This document shows positions 47,296-60,500 of a DNA stretch of 64,000 nucleotides, piece after piece. The notes below the pieces were generated by a model. It searched no databases, was not told the DNA's origin, and saw nothing but the letters and a program-made list of their open reading frames with translations. The stretch covers positions 23,851,868-23,915,867 of the forward strand of contig NC_049987.1 of the NCBI RefSeq assembly GCF_000003815.2, in the 5' to 3' direction. A program made the position numbers and the translations under genes. This stretch comes from Branchiostoma floridae. Taxonomy: Eukaryota; Chordata; Leptocardii; Amphioxiformes; Branchiostomatidae. Each line of letters begins with the position of its first letter. Position 1 is the stretch's first letter.

Positions 47296-49261
47296 GAATG
47301 TATGAACATTCAGTAACTGTATTGAAATGAATGGAGATTTCTGTATGCTGCACACGTCCGTACCCCATGGCATTGCCATGTGAACTTCGGGAATAACTGC
47401 CAGAGTGAATTAATGTATTTCGCAGTGTAGACACTTAGGAGCCTGTCTTCGCCGGTAAATCTTACTTAAGCCGTGCAGATGTTGACAAAGTGCAGCTGAT
47501 ACCTGGTGGTAATGGCTGCATCCCGGCGATTTCCCTGTACGGTACAAATCAAGGTTCCCGCTTAATCAACAGCTGCAGAATCGACCCAATCAATCAACTA
47601 AGGCATATTCACCTTGGCAGATAAAGGGCTTTTCAAGAACACATCCTTGAATGCATTCTTGAGTACCCAAGAAAACAGTTACTCAGGCAACTTTGGTTGT
47701 TTTCTTTGCAATTTAAGCAACTTTATTAACCTTTGCTTATTGATGAAACGCTAAAATAGGCCTGCAGGTCCCTCTTATTGAGGTCATGTGGGAGGTAAGG
47801 GTCAGCTGGAATATAGCAGAGATACAGATTACATCGAGTCCTAATGTGGTTTTGGAAACGGTCAGATGTTTTAGGTAGCATCCTATACCTTTCACACGAA
47901 CACTGAGCAAGATCTGTAAATTAGCAATCCTTTCACCAAACCCAATGATATGCAAATAAGATGTATACAATGTTAATGTATGAGTATAATAGGAAACAAA
48001 ACTCGTGAATAGTTTCTTCGTTTGTAAGTCACTGGATGAAAAGCTCATTTTGGTGTTTTATTCACGTGTGACGTTTTGATGACTGTCAATAGAACTCGAA
48101 CCATCAGAATTACACTGAGGTAGGAGGCAGACAGTTGGTTGATAGTGTGTACAAAGAAACTTGACATCCAGCTTAGAACACGATGTTCAATTTCCAGCAC
48201 CCGTGCTTTTGATTCTGAACAATTATCAACCGTTTTTTCTTTAATGGCATTCATAGATCACAATACTTTGAGATTATTGAAAACGCTTACAGCAACGACG
48301 CTACCTCAGGCAGCCTTAATTCGATGATATACTATAAATACGCAAGCTTTTCCACAATCTAGCTAGTCGTTTGAGTGACTGTTATCTTATAGGAATCCTA
48401 GTCATTACCTTGGCATCCATTTGTACCAAAGTGTTGCATCGTTTGGAGGGCAATTCAGCACCATGTAGTGAGCACGCAGCTAAAGGAAATAAATAGTTCC
48501 TGTGCTTTTCCCTAATTAGCGGTGTCGCTACACATTTCCTCTGGGATGTGTCATGAAATTGTCCTCGTTGCTGCGAGTGACATTTATGGATGGGGACTGC
48601 GGAATTTATCGACTCCAGGCCTTTTGATGCAGCATCGCTGGGACCGAGTACCCAGACGTGATCCTGGGAAAGCGATGTTCAAATCATTCTATCCGGGAGA
48701 CTTTAATCTGTGGAAATATTACAGCTCCGTGTCTGGAATGAGAACGTGTAAAGACAGGTATTGACGTTGCTCGTAGTTTTTGCCGTATAGTTAAATGTCA
48801 AATGCCACTTTTCTCTTGATTAACGTTACGGATCACGATTGATTTAATTCATTAAGGAAATGGCAAAGCAGATACTTGTTTGCTGTGTACTTCTAACGTA
48901 TATCAAGGAATCAGGTACAGTGTAAGTCCTAAACCAATAATGACAACGGCTTACTCATGCAAAGCCCACCATTCAACTTGACGTCGATCACGCTGCGGCC
49001 AAAAAAAAAGAAATATCATGCAACATCTTAACCTAGACCTCCTTCGCTCGACAATTGTCGATTTGCACATAGATGATCCCTGTATGTTGCTCCCGTATTT
49101 TATGGTTTGGTTGCATTCTCACCTAAAGGTGGCATACTACAGAAAAGCACGCCGGCCGAATGGGGAAGTGACTCTGAAGCAGCAGCATAGACCAGGTCAA
49201 CTTTTACTGATCTGATGACGCAATCAGCTCAAGGAGGCTAAATTAGCAAGGGAATTCCAAC

Positions 49262-49393
49262 GCCGAAAAAGATAACAAAACACTCAAAGTGTTGAAAAAA
49301 TAGTTTTTGTTCTTAAAATACCAGAAAGTAGTTGAGCGCTATGTCAAATCGCTAGTTCGCAGCAAGGTCGTCGCCCTGGTGGAATGGGGGTAC
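49262..49393. mobile_element. Half copy of a CGATCG-type foldback
   Basis: GATAACAAAACACTCAAAG in the centre and a right arm GCAAGGTCGTCGCCCTGGTG then GAATGGGGG. The left arm is missing. Confidence 0.35.
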
Positions 49394-49769
49394 ATAATGA
49401 CTTCAAATTCCTCTGGGGTTAGCGTCAAGGCTGAAGAGTCGCCTGTTATTAATACAGGGCGCCCAGCATTTGACATTGCGCTTCTGAGGGAATGCGTAAT
49501 CAATAGACGAGTAATGATTTAAACCGTCTCCGTTATAAAAGCCACGCTAGATGAGATACCTTATCAAGGATCGTCATGGATGGAGAGGCGCACTGAGTCA
49601 CCCTTATCATAGATCCTACCAGAGTTTTTAATTCATCAGAGACTTGATTGAAAACCTGGTAACTCAGAAATTCGTTTAGCCACTGCAGAAAGACAGTAAA
49701 TGATGCCTTGACCGTCTGACCGTTGCCAGATTCCATCCCGTTGCTTGGGTAACTGTAACCTTGCGTGTC

Positions 49770-49974
49770 TTATTACCTGGATGTCTAACCTTCATGGACT
49801 TAGATGTTATCGTTCTTGCTATTGTCGACTGCGCTATGCGTATTACCTGGATGCCTCACCTTCATCGACTCAGATGATATCGTTCTTCCTTTTGTCGACT
49901 ACGTATTACTTGGATGTCTAACCTTCATCGACTCAGATGATATCGTTCTCCCTATCGTCGGCTGCGGTATGCGG
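49770..49974. repeat. Three copies of a 63-70-bp unit
   Basis: TATTACCTGGATGTCTAACC then TTCATGGACTTAGATG and ATCGTTCTTGCTATTGTCGA start at 49770, 49840 and 49903. Confidence 0.75.
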
Positions 49975-50484
49975 TTGGACCCAATAAGTCATATATATTA
50001 AATGCTGTGATGGCGGTCCATATCCCTGGCATTGGGAGAGCAGAGGAATACAAATCCCGATAAGAGGGGGCATCCAGGAGATAAGTCTTTGATGTAAGCG
50101 GATTAGGGGGTTTGATCGATCGTAGGTTAGGATTCTTCATATTTCTGATATCGTGACATGCACGTCAAAGCGAGGCAGGTAACAGGGCATGGGACGTTCC
50201 TTTCCTGCTGAGCCCGTTTATATACGGGATGGACATATTTAACCCTTGTCATGCTGAGTTGTATTTTTATGTGTTTGGGATCATTTCTCAAGTAAAAGTT
50301 GCATACCACTGCAAAGCCCATCGAATGGGGGAGTAAATCTGCATAAGTAGCACAGAACAAGTCAACTTTTACTTATCTGATGAAGGCATTAGCTTTGGGA
50401 AGTTAAATTGGCCAAAACATCTCCAGCAGGACAAGGGTTAAGGGCTACAAATGTCGCCCAGCAATGTCAGATGCCTAACCGGAA

Positions 50485-50640
50485 AGTCTGGGTTTGTTTG
50501 TTTGTTTATTTATTCGCACACAAGTATTACATTAAAACACAAAACGAAAACAATGGATAAAACAGGTGCAGGAGGAGGGGAAAAGCTTGTGAAGCTTATA
50601 CTTAGCCCTCCTCCTTTAAACTAAACAAAATTGATTATGA
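50485..50640 (-). mobile_element. 3' end of a non-LTR element with CAAA tail
   Basis: On the minus strand the sequence ends with GAATAAATAAACAAACAAAC, a polyadenylation hexamer running into a simple CAAA tail, as at 3' ends of non-LTR retrotransposons. No coding part is preserved. Confidence 0.45.
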
Positions 50641-52710
50641 TATATAATAATAAAGTAAAGTAATACATAGAATAATAATAATACAATAAGGATAAATAAG
50701 TAATTAATGGTATGAATTAACAATGAATGATAACGTAACGTAATATGTAGAAAATGATAATGATGCAATAAGGTTAGTAAAGGCATCATAACTCAACTCC
50801 AGCCTTCGTCAACAATCAAACATCCCTCAACAGTGACGGGTGCGCCATGGCACTTTCTTCAACTTATGATCCACTGCTCATCGAGTCAGATATTAGAACT
50901 GCATAACGTGACATCACAGAAGCAGTGGGTTGCTTATCATTTATTGACAAGGCCTGGAGTTAAATCTATGTAACTCCATTTTGGATTAAGACTATCATAA
51001 GTTATGATAACACCCTGATATCTATTCAAATCTCATCACCATTCAAGTTTGAACCATGCTAATAATACTACAAAGCGAAAGAGATAACAAATCACTTTTT
51101 ATTATATAAGCGTAATCATATTGCTAACAACAACTGTACACATTTAGCAGCGCCATGTATGTATGAATGTATGAAGGAAACCTTAACAGCATGCAAGTGA
51201 GATCTGCAATTAATGATTTTTCATGATGCGGCATATTGGCACTGATTGCAATTTATACAATGAACATTTGTAGTTTCATATTGCCCTGGGAATAATAATG
51301 CGCATACGAATGTTTACAACCAATATTACCCAAGTATTGAATACAGCGGTACAGCATCAATAGCACTGGGGAGTCATACCTGGAACTTCAGGGTTACAAA
51401 TTACTACTATATACAGTTGATTATGCTACTTGGTTCGGGTGTACACTTCCATGGCATGTAGCATCATATCATATCAATACATACGCAATAGGAAACAGTA
51501 TGATATCTATTTACATTCGAACTTGTATTATTTTCCATTTTGCAGTTACATTGAAAATGATGATAAATCTTAAAAACAATGCCTTTGACTGCGACTGACG
51601 GGTATTGTAAGAGAAACACATTGACACATGACACAGTGTGATTGCCAGAGAATATCATAATAGTAGTACCTTATAATGTGCTGGAAGTATGTTGTGCTAA
51701 ACGAAATTATGAATTTTGTCATTGAAAAACATATCCAAGACATTACATTGCGTACGTTTAGATGATGAAAAATAATAACCACAGCGACTGGCAGGTTTGG
51801 AGGACAGACAGTAACTTCCCGAAATAATTGCACCAGGTTGATTTAAACGTGGGGTTGCTTTTACACAACCAATACTGTCTTTTACCTGCCTACGTTTCCA
51901 TACCTTACATAAGACATCTTCCTTGGAGCTTCTGAACGGAGTGCGAATACATAACGAGAGGCTGTCTGGATAAGAAAGTTATCCGGGATAGGTTGGGGGG
52001 GGGGGGGTACAAACTTTGCCACAATTGGGATTGTGTACTCACGCTAAAAGCTATCATTAAGCGCCATTATCATAGTTGCGAGAAGCAGCACTCCAGTTAG
52101 GAGCATCGAAGCGTATGCAGGTGATAGACAGTACTGGTAATATAAGTAGTTGCAAGTAGTGCTCAAAGAAGAAACCTAAATAGTGTCCTTGAACAAACGT
52201 GGAAGACGTTATTCACGCCAATCCTAGTGTAAAGTAAGGATTCGATCAATATCTGGATACTCAGGAGTTTCCTCATTACCACACTCACAGTTGCAGCTGT
52301 GAACATCGTCCACTTTAACAATAGATGTTTTAATTATACTCCTCTGGTCTTAGCTATGTGATTATGTTGCCACTAAATAACAAGAAAGTAGCCTCCAAGG
52401 TCGACGTCCGAAGTATATAACTGCTGTAACCGTTTACGATGTCACGGTTATGTCTTGAAAATCGAAACCACTGAGAAAGACGTCATGAATGGGTATGGAA
52501 TGGTCCTTGGCTTGGTAACAAAGGCCATTGAAACAATTCAGTTACGACTATAAGGGGACATACGGGAAATAACATATTCTATTTCAATTACCATAAATTT
52601 CCTGTTGTAAAACCCCGTCGAGGCAGAAACAAACGAAGGATAAAAGGATGTTTTGTTGCCGGCCCCTATCGCGGTTGTCATTCGGGGACGTACAGGCTGT
52701 CTTCTTAAAT

Positions 52711-53305
52711 ATCAGGGTGCTTTGCTATCGCATAGACCTGGCTATCCTAGCAGCGCAAGTCGTTGTAGGGGTTTTTACTGTACGGGCATATAGATTAAAT
52801 CTACTGTTCTATTGATTAGATTAAAACAAAAATAATTCATGAAAACTTTGATTAAGCCTTGCGGAAGATTCATACTCCACACCAAAGTATACAAATGAAA
52901 GGAGAAAGAAGAATATCAGATTGCTTTGCCATCGTATATAGCTGGCTATTCTTTCAGCGCAAGTCTTTGTAGAGAATGTTTACTGCACGGGCACATAGAT
53001 TAAATCTATTGTTCTATTGATTAGATTAAAATAGAATAATTCATGAAAACTTTGATTAAGCCTTGTTGCAGATTTATACTCTACATCAAAGTATACAAAT
53101 GAAAGGAGAATGAAGAATATCAGACTGCTTTGCCATCGCATAGACCTGGCTAGTCTTGCAGCGCAAGTCTTTGTAGGGATTGTTTACTGCACGGGCATTT
53201 AGATTAAATCTCCGCACGGGCATAACATAATAATTTATTGAAACTTTTGATTAAACCTTGTGGGAGATTCCTACTCAACATTAAAGTATAGACATTAAAG
53301 GAGAA
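52711..53305. repeat. Three tandem copies of a 204-bp unit
   Basis: ATCAGGGTGCTTTGCTATCG at 52711, ATCAGATTGCTTTGCCATCG at 52915 and ATCAGACTGCTTTGCCATCG at 53119. Each contains GGGCA-ATAGATTAAATCTA-type and ACTTTGATTAAGCCTTG blocks. The third copy has a small internal deletion. Confidence 0.8.
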
Positions 53306-54425
53306 AGGACATACATGACGAGGGACGCACAACCGAAATTGAATTAGACAGAGGAGACATTGGGGATTAATTACGTTGATGTGGTTATATTCTAGGTCAC
53401 ACAAATGTCACGAAATGGAAGGGTTTATTTGCAAGGCTTTACTGGCAAGCTGTACAGGTACAAGTATCATCTGCCCGAGAGATCAGCTTAATTTTACCTC
53501 GAGGCTTAGTACGTCTGTTTCATGTACACGGTTAAGCCCGCTGCACACCACTCTGTCATGGCCCTCTGCAATAACCAATTTAGCAAGACGAACGGGCTGT
53601 GAAGTTGCCTGGAAATTAGTTGTCCAATTTTCGTGTGGGATTTGTTGGCAGCAGTTTTACAGTGGTGTCGCGTCTATGCTGTCAGAATGGCTCTATTGAT
53701 CCATATGCATATATGTGGAACAAGGTATGATTTATAGTTTGGGTTTAGTGAGGCCAGGAGAGACATGGGAGCATTTGGGCTAATTGGTGTGTAGCGTTAT
53801 GTCTTCGTCTCTTGGTATTGATTTTTAAAACGATGCATCTGTACATGTAGTTATATGTGTGGCCCGATATATTCGAGGGATTGTATTTACCACCAGGCCC
53901 ATTTTCACTGACAAGAACCACGTTGACATCAATGTTTAAAGCATTTGGCTGATATGACAGGAATACACCTACCCATAAAGTCAACGTCTTGGCAAGCGTA
54001 TCTGTCGTTCAAAGACAATACAATTCTTTTTTTATAAAAAGAGTGACATACAACATCATGAAGAACCAAACGTCTCCCCAATATTGGACTTATCGGGATT
54101 TTAGACTGACTGATCCATTCTTTTCCAGCTCTCTGACCTAGTCGTTGTTAACACGTGACTTCCTTTAGGTGTGTCGTCAGCGATGGTTGAAGTGTAGTAG
54201 GAAGTCGATATCGCCGCCCTGGGTGGGAGAAGGCCATTGCTTCCGAAGATGTCTGACCAATTGATTACGTCACACGCACAGAAAGCCACGTGTCTTCAGC
54301 GATTGGATTAGGAAACTGAAGAAGACGGAGCTAGCCTGTCGAAAATTCCATTTCTTTTTCAGTTAGGGAATAGTTTTTCTCCTTAACATGTATTGTACCA
54401 GCTCGGGTGAACTGTCGTGCAATGC

Positions 54426-54548
54426 CTACAGCATGCTGTCCACGTCTGTCGCTGTGAGTGCACGACCCTCGCGGCCTCCTGGCGGAGATGGTGGCGCCGG
54501 CTGAGATCGCCTGAGGTGAGGTTTAGGAGGCAAGGCCAGCGGGACCTG
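54426..54548 (-). CDS. Gene B last exon: C-terminus and stop
   Basis: Forty codons and a TAG: QVPLALPPKPHLRRSQPAPP, then GGREGRALTATDVDSML. The acceptor is TTTTGCAG followed by CAG, as in gene A. The proline-rich stretch and the terminal S-M-L suggest SH3 and PDZ partners (inference from motifs). Confidence 0.85.
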   Translation of the reverse strand, partial: QVPLALPPKPHLRRSQPAPPSPPGGREGRALTATDVDSML

Positions 54549-57500
54549 CTGCAAAATGAAGAAAAAAAAAGAAGTTTTATTTTTTTTATGCATCAGTATA
54601 TGAACATGTAACTTTGTACCTTGACTTTGCAATTTTTGGATAAAAACGATAAAAGAAAACATTGTGTATATCTTCCCAACATGCTAAATGCATTAGCCTG
54701 GGTACCATCCTATTTCTACTGGGGCTCCTTTCACTCGCTTTAGGGTAAACGCATAGTTGAAGCACAGAGGACGAAGTTTATTTACATCATAGCAGAAACT
54801 ATGTGAGCTAAATAGAGCTTGCAGAATGTTAGATAGTTTAGGTATAATTAAGAAGTTGAAGAAAGAGTGAATTTGTCGTAGGGCACTCCTTGACTACAGA
54901 TGCAGAAAGAAGTGGTAAATTATGATAATGAACGTGTCACGATGTGCTAACTGGTAATGAGTTGTATGTACTATGCGAATGTATGTATATGTGCCCAGGG
55001 GCACCTAAAAAAGGCAGTAGCGTGATAGTGTTTTTCCTGGTTACATAGATAAAATGAATGAATGAAATGAGTGAGTAGCCTAAAGGTAAAAGGTAAAGAT
55101 AATCCCACAGGCTTTTCAGGGGCAGTGGGTTGTTACCCATCTAGGGCACAGTATATCTCTTGTCAGCGACTTTTACCCAAGAGAAATCATGAGCCTATTT
55201 TACACCTGGGTGGCGTGCGGAAGGTCTTCCAAGGTCTATCCAGCAATACCAAGAATCGAACCGTGCCCTATCGAGCTCTCTATTGCTTTGACTATGTGAC
55301 CAAACCGTTTACCTCTTCTTCAAACCCGATCCCGTCCTCCCCGTCTGGCTGATGCCGCTCTATAGTAGCGTAAGGAGGGAGAGAGGCTGCGTGGCCATGG
55401 ACCAGACCTGTGGTATAAAGATACTTAGAAATACAAAGGCAAATCAAACAACTCCAAACAAGCTGCAACTGTTAGTAGTGACACAAAGCAGTCAGAATTT
55501 CCCAGAGACGTGCGAGACGGCCAACGAAACGTTGGTCTTAAGGAAACAAATTATTATGAACAGAAAAGTTTTTTATCCAGTGACTTTACCAACCTGATGA
55601 AACCTTTAATCTATAAAAGAAATTTTGTATATTAAATAGATCATTATCACCGACCGGTTTGGGCTGAATCACGCTATTGCCGTGTATTGGGAACATTGTG
55701 AACACTGTTTGTGATCTTTGTCCAGTTTAGCTCACTGAAGACCTAATTTTCCAAGGGTGACAGAGATAAGATATGTGCAGTAATTACATGTTCACTGTAT
55801 CCGGAAAATTTTACTAGCACAATTCTACAAGCATAATTAACAGTGCACCACGGCTTAACATCCTTTCCTAAGGACTGCGACCTTTTCCGGTAGCGTCCAT
55901 GTCAGGTGAGCGACACAGCCGGCATTCGAGCTCCTAACGTTTTGGTCCATAAACATGCATTACGCACTGTGGATGTTTGCTTGGTCTGAAGCGTATGGTG
56001 TTTTCGTATTTCGACATACCGGAGTAGGTCAGGCCCACTGATGTCCAGTCTGTCTTGTCCACTCTGCGCGGAGGCCGCGGTTTGAGCGTGCCGTCCATCT
56101 CCTGTAGCTCCAGGTCCTCCACACCGGAGTCAATGGTGCCGGTTTGTTTGACGTACTTCGGGACTGGTGGCATCGGGCGAGATGCTTCTTTTAATCTTAG
56201 TGCTTAAGGGAAGTAAAGATAACACTTGATTGTTAGCAGGAGTTTCAAGACAGCCTCTTTATATTGCAACTAAGTATTGCTTACCTACATGTATAACCAT
56301 CATGTGAGCGAAGCTTCATCATATCGCCCGATGCAATAATGATCTTGCAGCAACGGATGTGCGTAAAGCTAATTTGCTTGTTTGTTAAGGCATAGTCCCA
56401 GTTTATGATGCTCTATAGTCGTTTCGCTCACCCGGTGGTTTTACTCAATGGTACATGGCCGGGTCTAATGACACCTTATACATTTTGGGGAGGGTCATTA
56501 ACCATCATCATGCATATTGGAAGCATTCAGATGTGTGTTGAGGAGCTTACCTGGGCGGTTCTTGTTGTGTCTCTGCCCTCGTCGTTTGGTGATTAGTAAA
56601 CAACTCACGGCAATGACGGCAAGAACAGTCACCGAGACTGCCACAACGATGGTGATAAACAGCGTCTTGCTCGTCTCTGAAAGTAAACCATCGAGATACA
56701 ACTAGATATTGATGTTGATAGCAAGGTTCTTGTATTGCCCCTAGGAACCTTCAGCTGTTCTAAAGTATTGTAACCTTTTATCCACAGACTTTTCTATCTG
56801 ATAAAAAGTATTCACTGTATAGAGTAATGTATTCCAGTGATACTTTCCACAAAACGATCAATCATCAACAATATCTCGTAATATACTGAACAAATCAATA
56901 TATTGGCCAAATGAAACGCGTTATCAAGCCTTACGCTGTATTTATCCATTCATTTATTCCTGTATTATATAGCGAGCTGTAGGTTACCAAGGCGTAACCA
57001 TAGATTCCCCATTATTCCATTTATCTTTTAAAGTTTGTTTTCTAGATAAAACTCGTCAACAATATTTTAAAGGATAGGTATCTTTAGCCTGTAGGGAGGC
57101 ATCTTGAAGAGAAAACATGTTATCTTACTCACAGTTGCGCGACATTCGCAAATCAATGAACAAACATTCCCTCTTGAAGCAACTTTTATCCTAACGGAAA
57201 TGATGAGAAATCCCGGCACCTTTCACTTCAAGTTTGATGTCCCTCTGTACCGTTGAGAACATGTTGGAAGCCTTGCACGTGTAGGTTCCTTCGTGTGCCT
57301 TTGACACCATGGAGATGGTGAGTGCTGAAGACTTGCTCTGGCCGCCCTTAGTCTCCACGATGGCCATGCCGTTGTGTCCGGACCGTAGTTCCTTCTCCTG
57401 TCCCTGGGTGCCGCGCCAGATCCACACTATCTTCAAGTAATAAGGGGTGCAACATAACATATTATCGTCTGTATTGACTTTTAATTACTTTTAATTACTC

Positions 57501-60500
57501 TTTTGATTAAGTACTTTAGATGCTCCATCTTTGCCGTCTGTTCTCGATGCTTTTGAATAATTTCTTTTGAATCAAGAACAATTCTGTATATTTTACAATG
57601 TGGATTTTAATGTTCAAAGTCTAATGTTCTCCAACGCAAGTCAATAGACGGTACCATAGACTTTTTTTCAATTTTTTTGTATTGAATATTACAGTTGAAC
57701 TATGATACATAACAAACAAGGCAATGGCACACATTTTTGGCGTTCTCACAGGAGTACTTTTAATGATCGGATTACATAGTCTCTTCTTTATGATTTTGAA
57801 TCACCAGAAGACTCTAATCTTTGTGTGTATAACGTTGTTTCTTATGATGGTCAAAGTTTTATATTCTCATACCAACATGTGAATACTCCAACGTAATCCA
57901 ACAGAGGGCACCATAAAGCTTCTGCATCATTCTACTCATTCTACTGCTCACTGAGTTACGTGCTCTATCTGTATTTCTTGACGTAACAAAGGCAGCATTG
58001 CTTTTTTGACGAAGACTGAAGATGGTTACTCGAATATGTTTAGATAAGTCCATTTTAGTTGGAGTAACAGGTCAACTTTGATACATAATCAGTTTAATCT
58101 TCTTATCCAGACTTAAATGTTGCTGTGTAATGTATAAAGTTCTACCTTATCCCCGAGGGGGTCCGCGATGACGTCACACGACAGCCTCGCTATCCCACCA
58201 GATATCACCGACATCATGCTGCCCGCCCGCTTCCCCACCATGATGGGTCTTCCTGCAGACACAGGATTTGATATAAGTTTTGCTTTGAAGTTCATACCCG
58301 GAAGGCTTACTGACAGTACATCTGTATCTGTATCTATATAGCCGGTGTCACAGCGATCTTGCCCACCAACGAGCTCGCCCCCTTCCCCAGGTCGCCCTGC
58401 ATGAAGAAGATTTGATGTTTTGATTTGCTTTTAGTTTTGAAGTTTATACCCGGAGGCTTATTGAAAGTACATCTGGATCCGTATCTATATAGCTGGTGTA
58501 ACAGCGATCCCCCCCCCCCCTCCCCAGCGAGCTAGTCCGCCCCCACCCCACCCCCGGTCGTCGTGCATGGATAGTATTTGTTGTTTGGTGTGATATAAGT
58601 TTGGTTTTGAAGTTCATACCCTGAGGCTTACTGAAAGTACATCTGTATCTGTATCTATATAGCCGGTGTAACAGCGATCTTGCCCCCCCCCCCCAAAAAG
58701 CGACCCCCCAGCGAGCTAGTCCGCCCCCACCCCACCCCGGTAGTCCTGCATGAATAGGATTTGTTGTTTGATGCGATATACTAGTAACTTTGGTTTTGAA
58801 GTTCATAACCTGAGGCCTAGTGAAAGTACATCTGGATCTGGATCTACATAGCCGGTATAACCGTCCTTCGGCGTAACACACTGGTCAGCTAATGGCAGAA
58901 ACATAGGAGACACACATCTGATAGTGGACAGTTGATTGATCGACTAAAAAGACTCCTGTCTTAGCCACGTGAGACAATGAAGGCTAAAAAAAACTGGCCG
59001 AAACCTGTGGAATAACCCCAACAACAGTTTCAACACCAAACAGGTAGACAGCCACATGGATTGTTGTGAATGGTGGAATAGAAAATTTAGCAACTTGCTA
59101 AATGGGACTGTTTGCTTCAATATTTTGCTTCTGTTCGTCCTTAAATGTTGGAAAGTAGAGGTGGTGACGTTAAATGAACAGCTACAGATATAATATCTTT
59201 TTTTTTATTTCCCACCGCTTTAGACGTACAGGCATCAGTTTTCTATTCACGTTAGTCTTGTAACAAAGAACAATGAATAATTCAGTAGGTTGACGTAACG
59301 AGCGGTATTACAAGGGAACAAAGAGCTTAGCGATATCGATTTGCGTAATCTGCAGATCTGCAGGAAATTAATAGCAGTCGTACCGACGACGTCAACGTCT
59401 GCATCTCTGATAGCCTGCGGGAAGCCATCGCTGGTCGCCACGCACTGATACGTCCCCTCCACGTCGTAGCGTACCCGGTGGAACCGGAGCGGGTTCTCCC
59501 AGTACAAGGTTGTATCCTTCCGCCGCCAGCGGATCCGAGGCTTGGGGTTTCCGTAGGCCAGACATTCCAGTGAGAAGTCGTCCTGGCCGTAGAGAACCGT
59601 GACTTTCTGCTCCATGGCTGGATCTATCCCTGGAGGATCTGGGTTAATGCAAAAATGTTTATCAGAACTTGAAATAGGTGAACTGTAATTTCCAACACAA
59701 AAATTGGACTCACCTTAAGTCAGTTCGACTGCACAGCATCAGTTTTTGCCAAGGAATGAACAACAAGTTTGTGTTGGAAATTACAGTTAAACTATTTCAA
59801 GAATGACTACTACTAACACGGATAAGCTTTCTAGGTAAGGTTTACAGTTAAAACTTTTCACCACAAGCCTGGCGTATTCACTTTTGTCCTCAAGTGGACC
59901 AGGGTTTATTTTTATTGGCCGAGTTGACCAGAATGTTGGGCAATATTGACTAGGCCGAGTTGGTAAAGGGCCGAATCGTCCAAATTCCCGCTGCAAGAGA
60001 TTGCTGCTAGTTGGTTTAAGTTAGAGTCATTCCTGCACTAGATGATGCATAGCATAGTGCCCATCTCCATTATAGTAATCCCTGAGGCCAAACAACTCTT
60101 TAATCGCTACAGCGAGGTAAAAAGACAACACCAAGAGAAGTTTTTAATGTACAAAACGTCCCTAGCATTCATCATCCACAACCATACTCTATACTTGACA
60201 ACTATACACGCCCTAGAGCGACTAAGAGACTGGGAGGACCAACTCTCCGACACACTTAGCGGGCTGGGGGTCACCATAATCTAAGGGAGGTCTTGAGCCG
60301 AAAATATAACTTCCCTCATAGAGCTGTCTACAGTCGAAATACATCAGTTATATGCTGCCCGCGGATACTTGATTGATTGCCCTGTACTCTACAAATGATA
60401 GTCGCAGATAAGATAAAAAAATATAAACCTTAAAGTGCGTTAATCCATCATCGAAACTACATCAAAGAAATACATTTATACGCCATGCTGTATGTCATTC

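Larger units (their letters stand above)
39691..54425. other. Intergenic region between gene A start and gene B stop
   Basis: About 15 kb without a recognised gene. It contains a foldback (41290), a diverged local repeat (41708-42060), two SINE pieces (42126, 44232), a G18 run (43205), a long TG microsatellite (45223), a 3' end of a non-LTR element (about 50490), a 3 x 70-bp array (49770), a 3 x 204-bp array (52711) and several copies of a dispersed repeat marked by GTTACTCAAGCAACT. The longest stretches where I see nothing are 42480-43200, 45460-46130, 47300-47660 and 50640-51990. Confidence 0.55.

Noticed and set aside
49770..49974. CRISPR-like repeat array
   Set aside because: Units are contiguous 63-70-bp tandem copies without unique spacers, and the genome is eukaryotic.
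56177..56189. Acceptor AAAAG close to GCATCTCGCCC for the gene B tail exon
   Set aside because: In frame, but it has no pyrimidine tract. The TTCCCTTAAG acceptor 13 bases upstream is stronger and also in frame.
58444..58881. 145-codon minus frame
   Set aside because: It reads through the tandem splice-region repeats. Glycine-rich and arginine-rich runs come from C-rich DNA; no domain.
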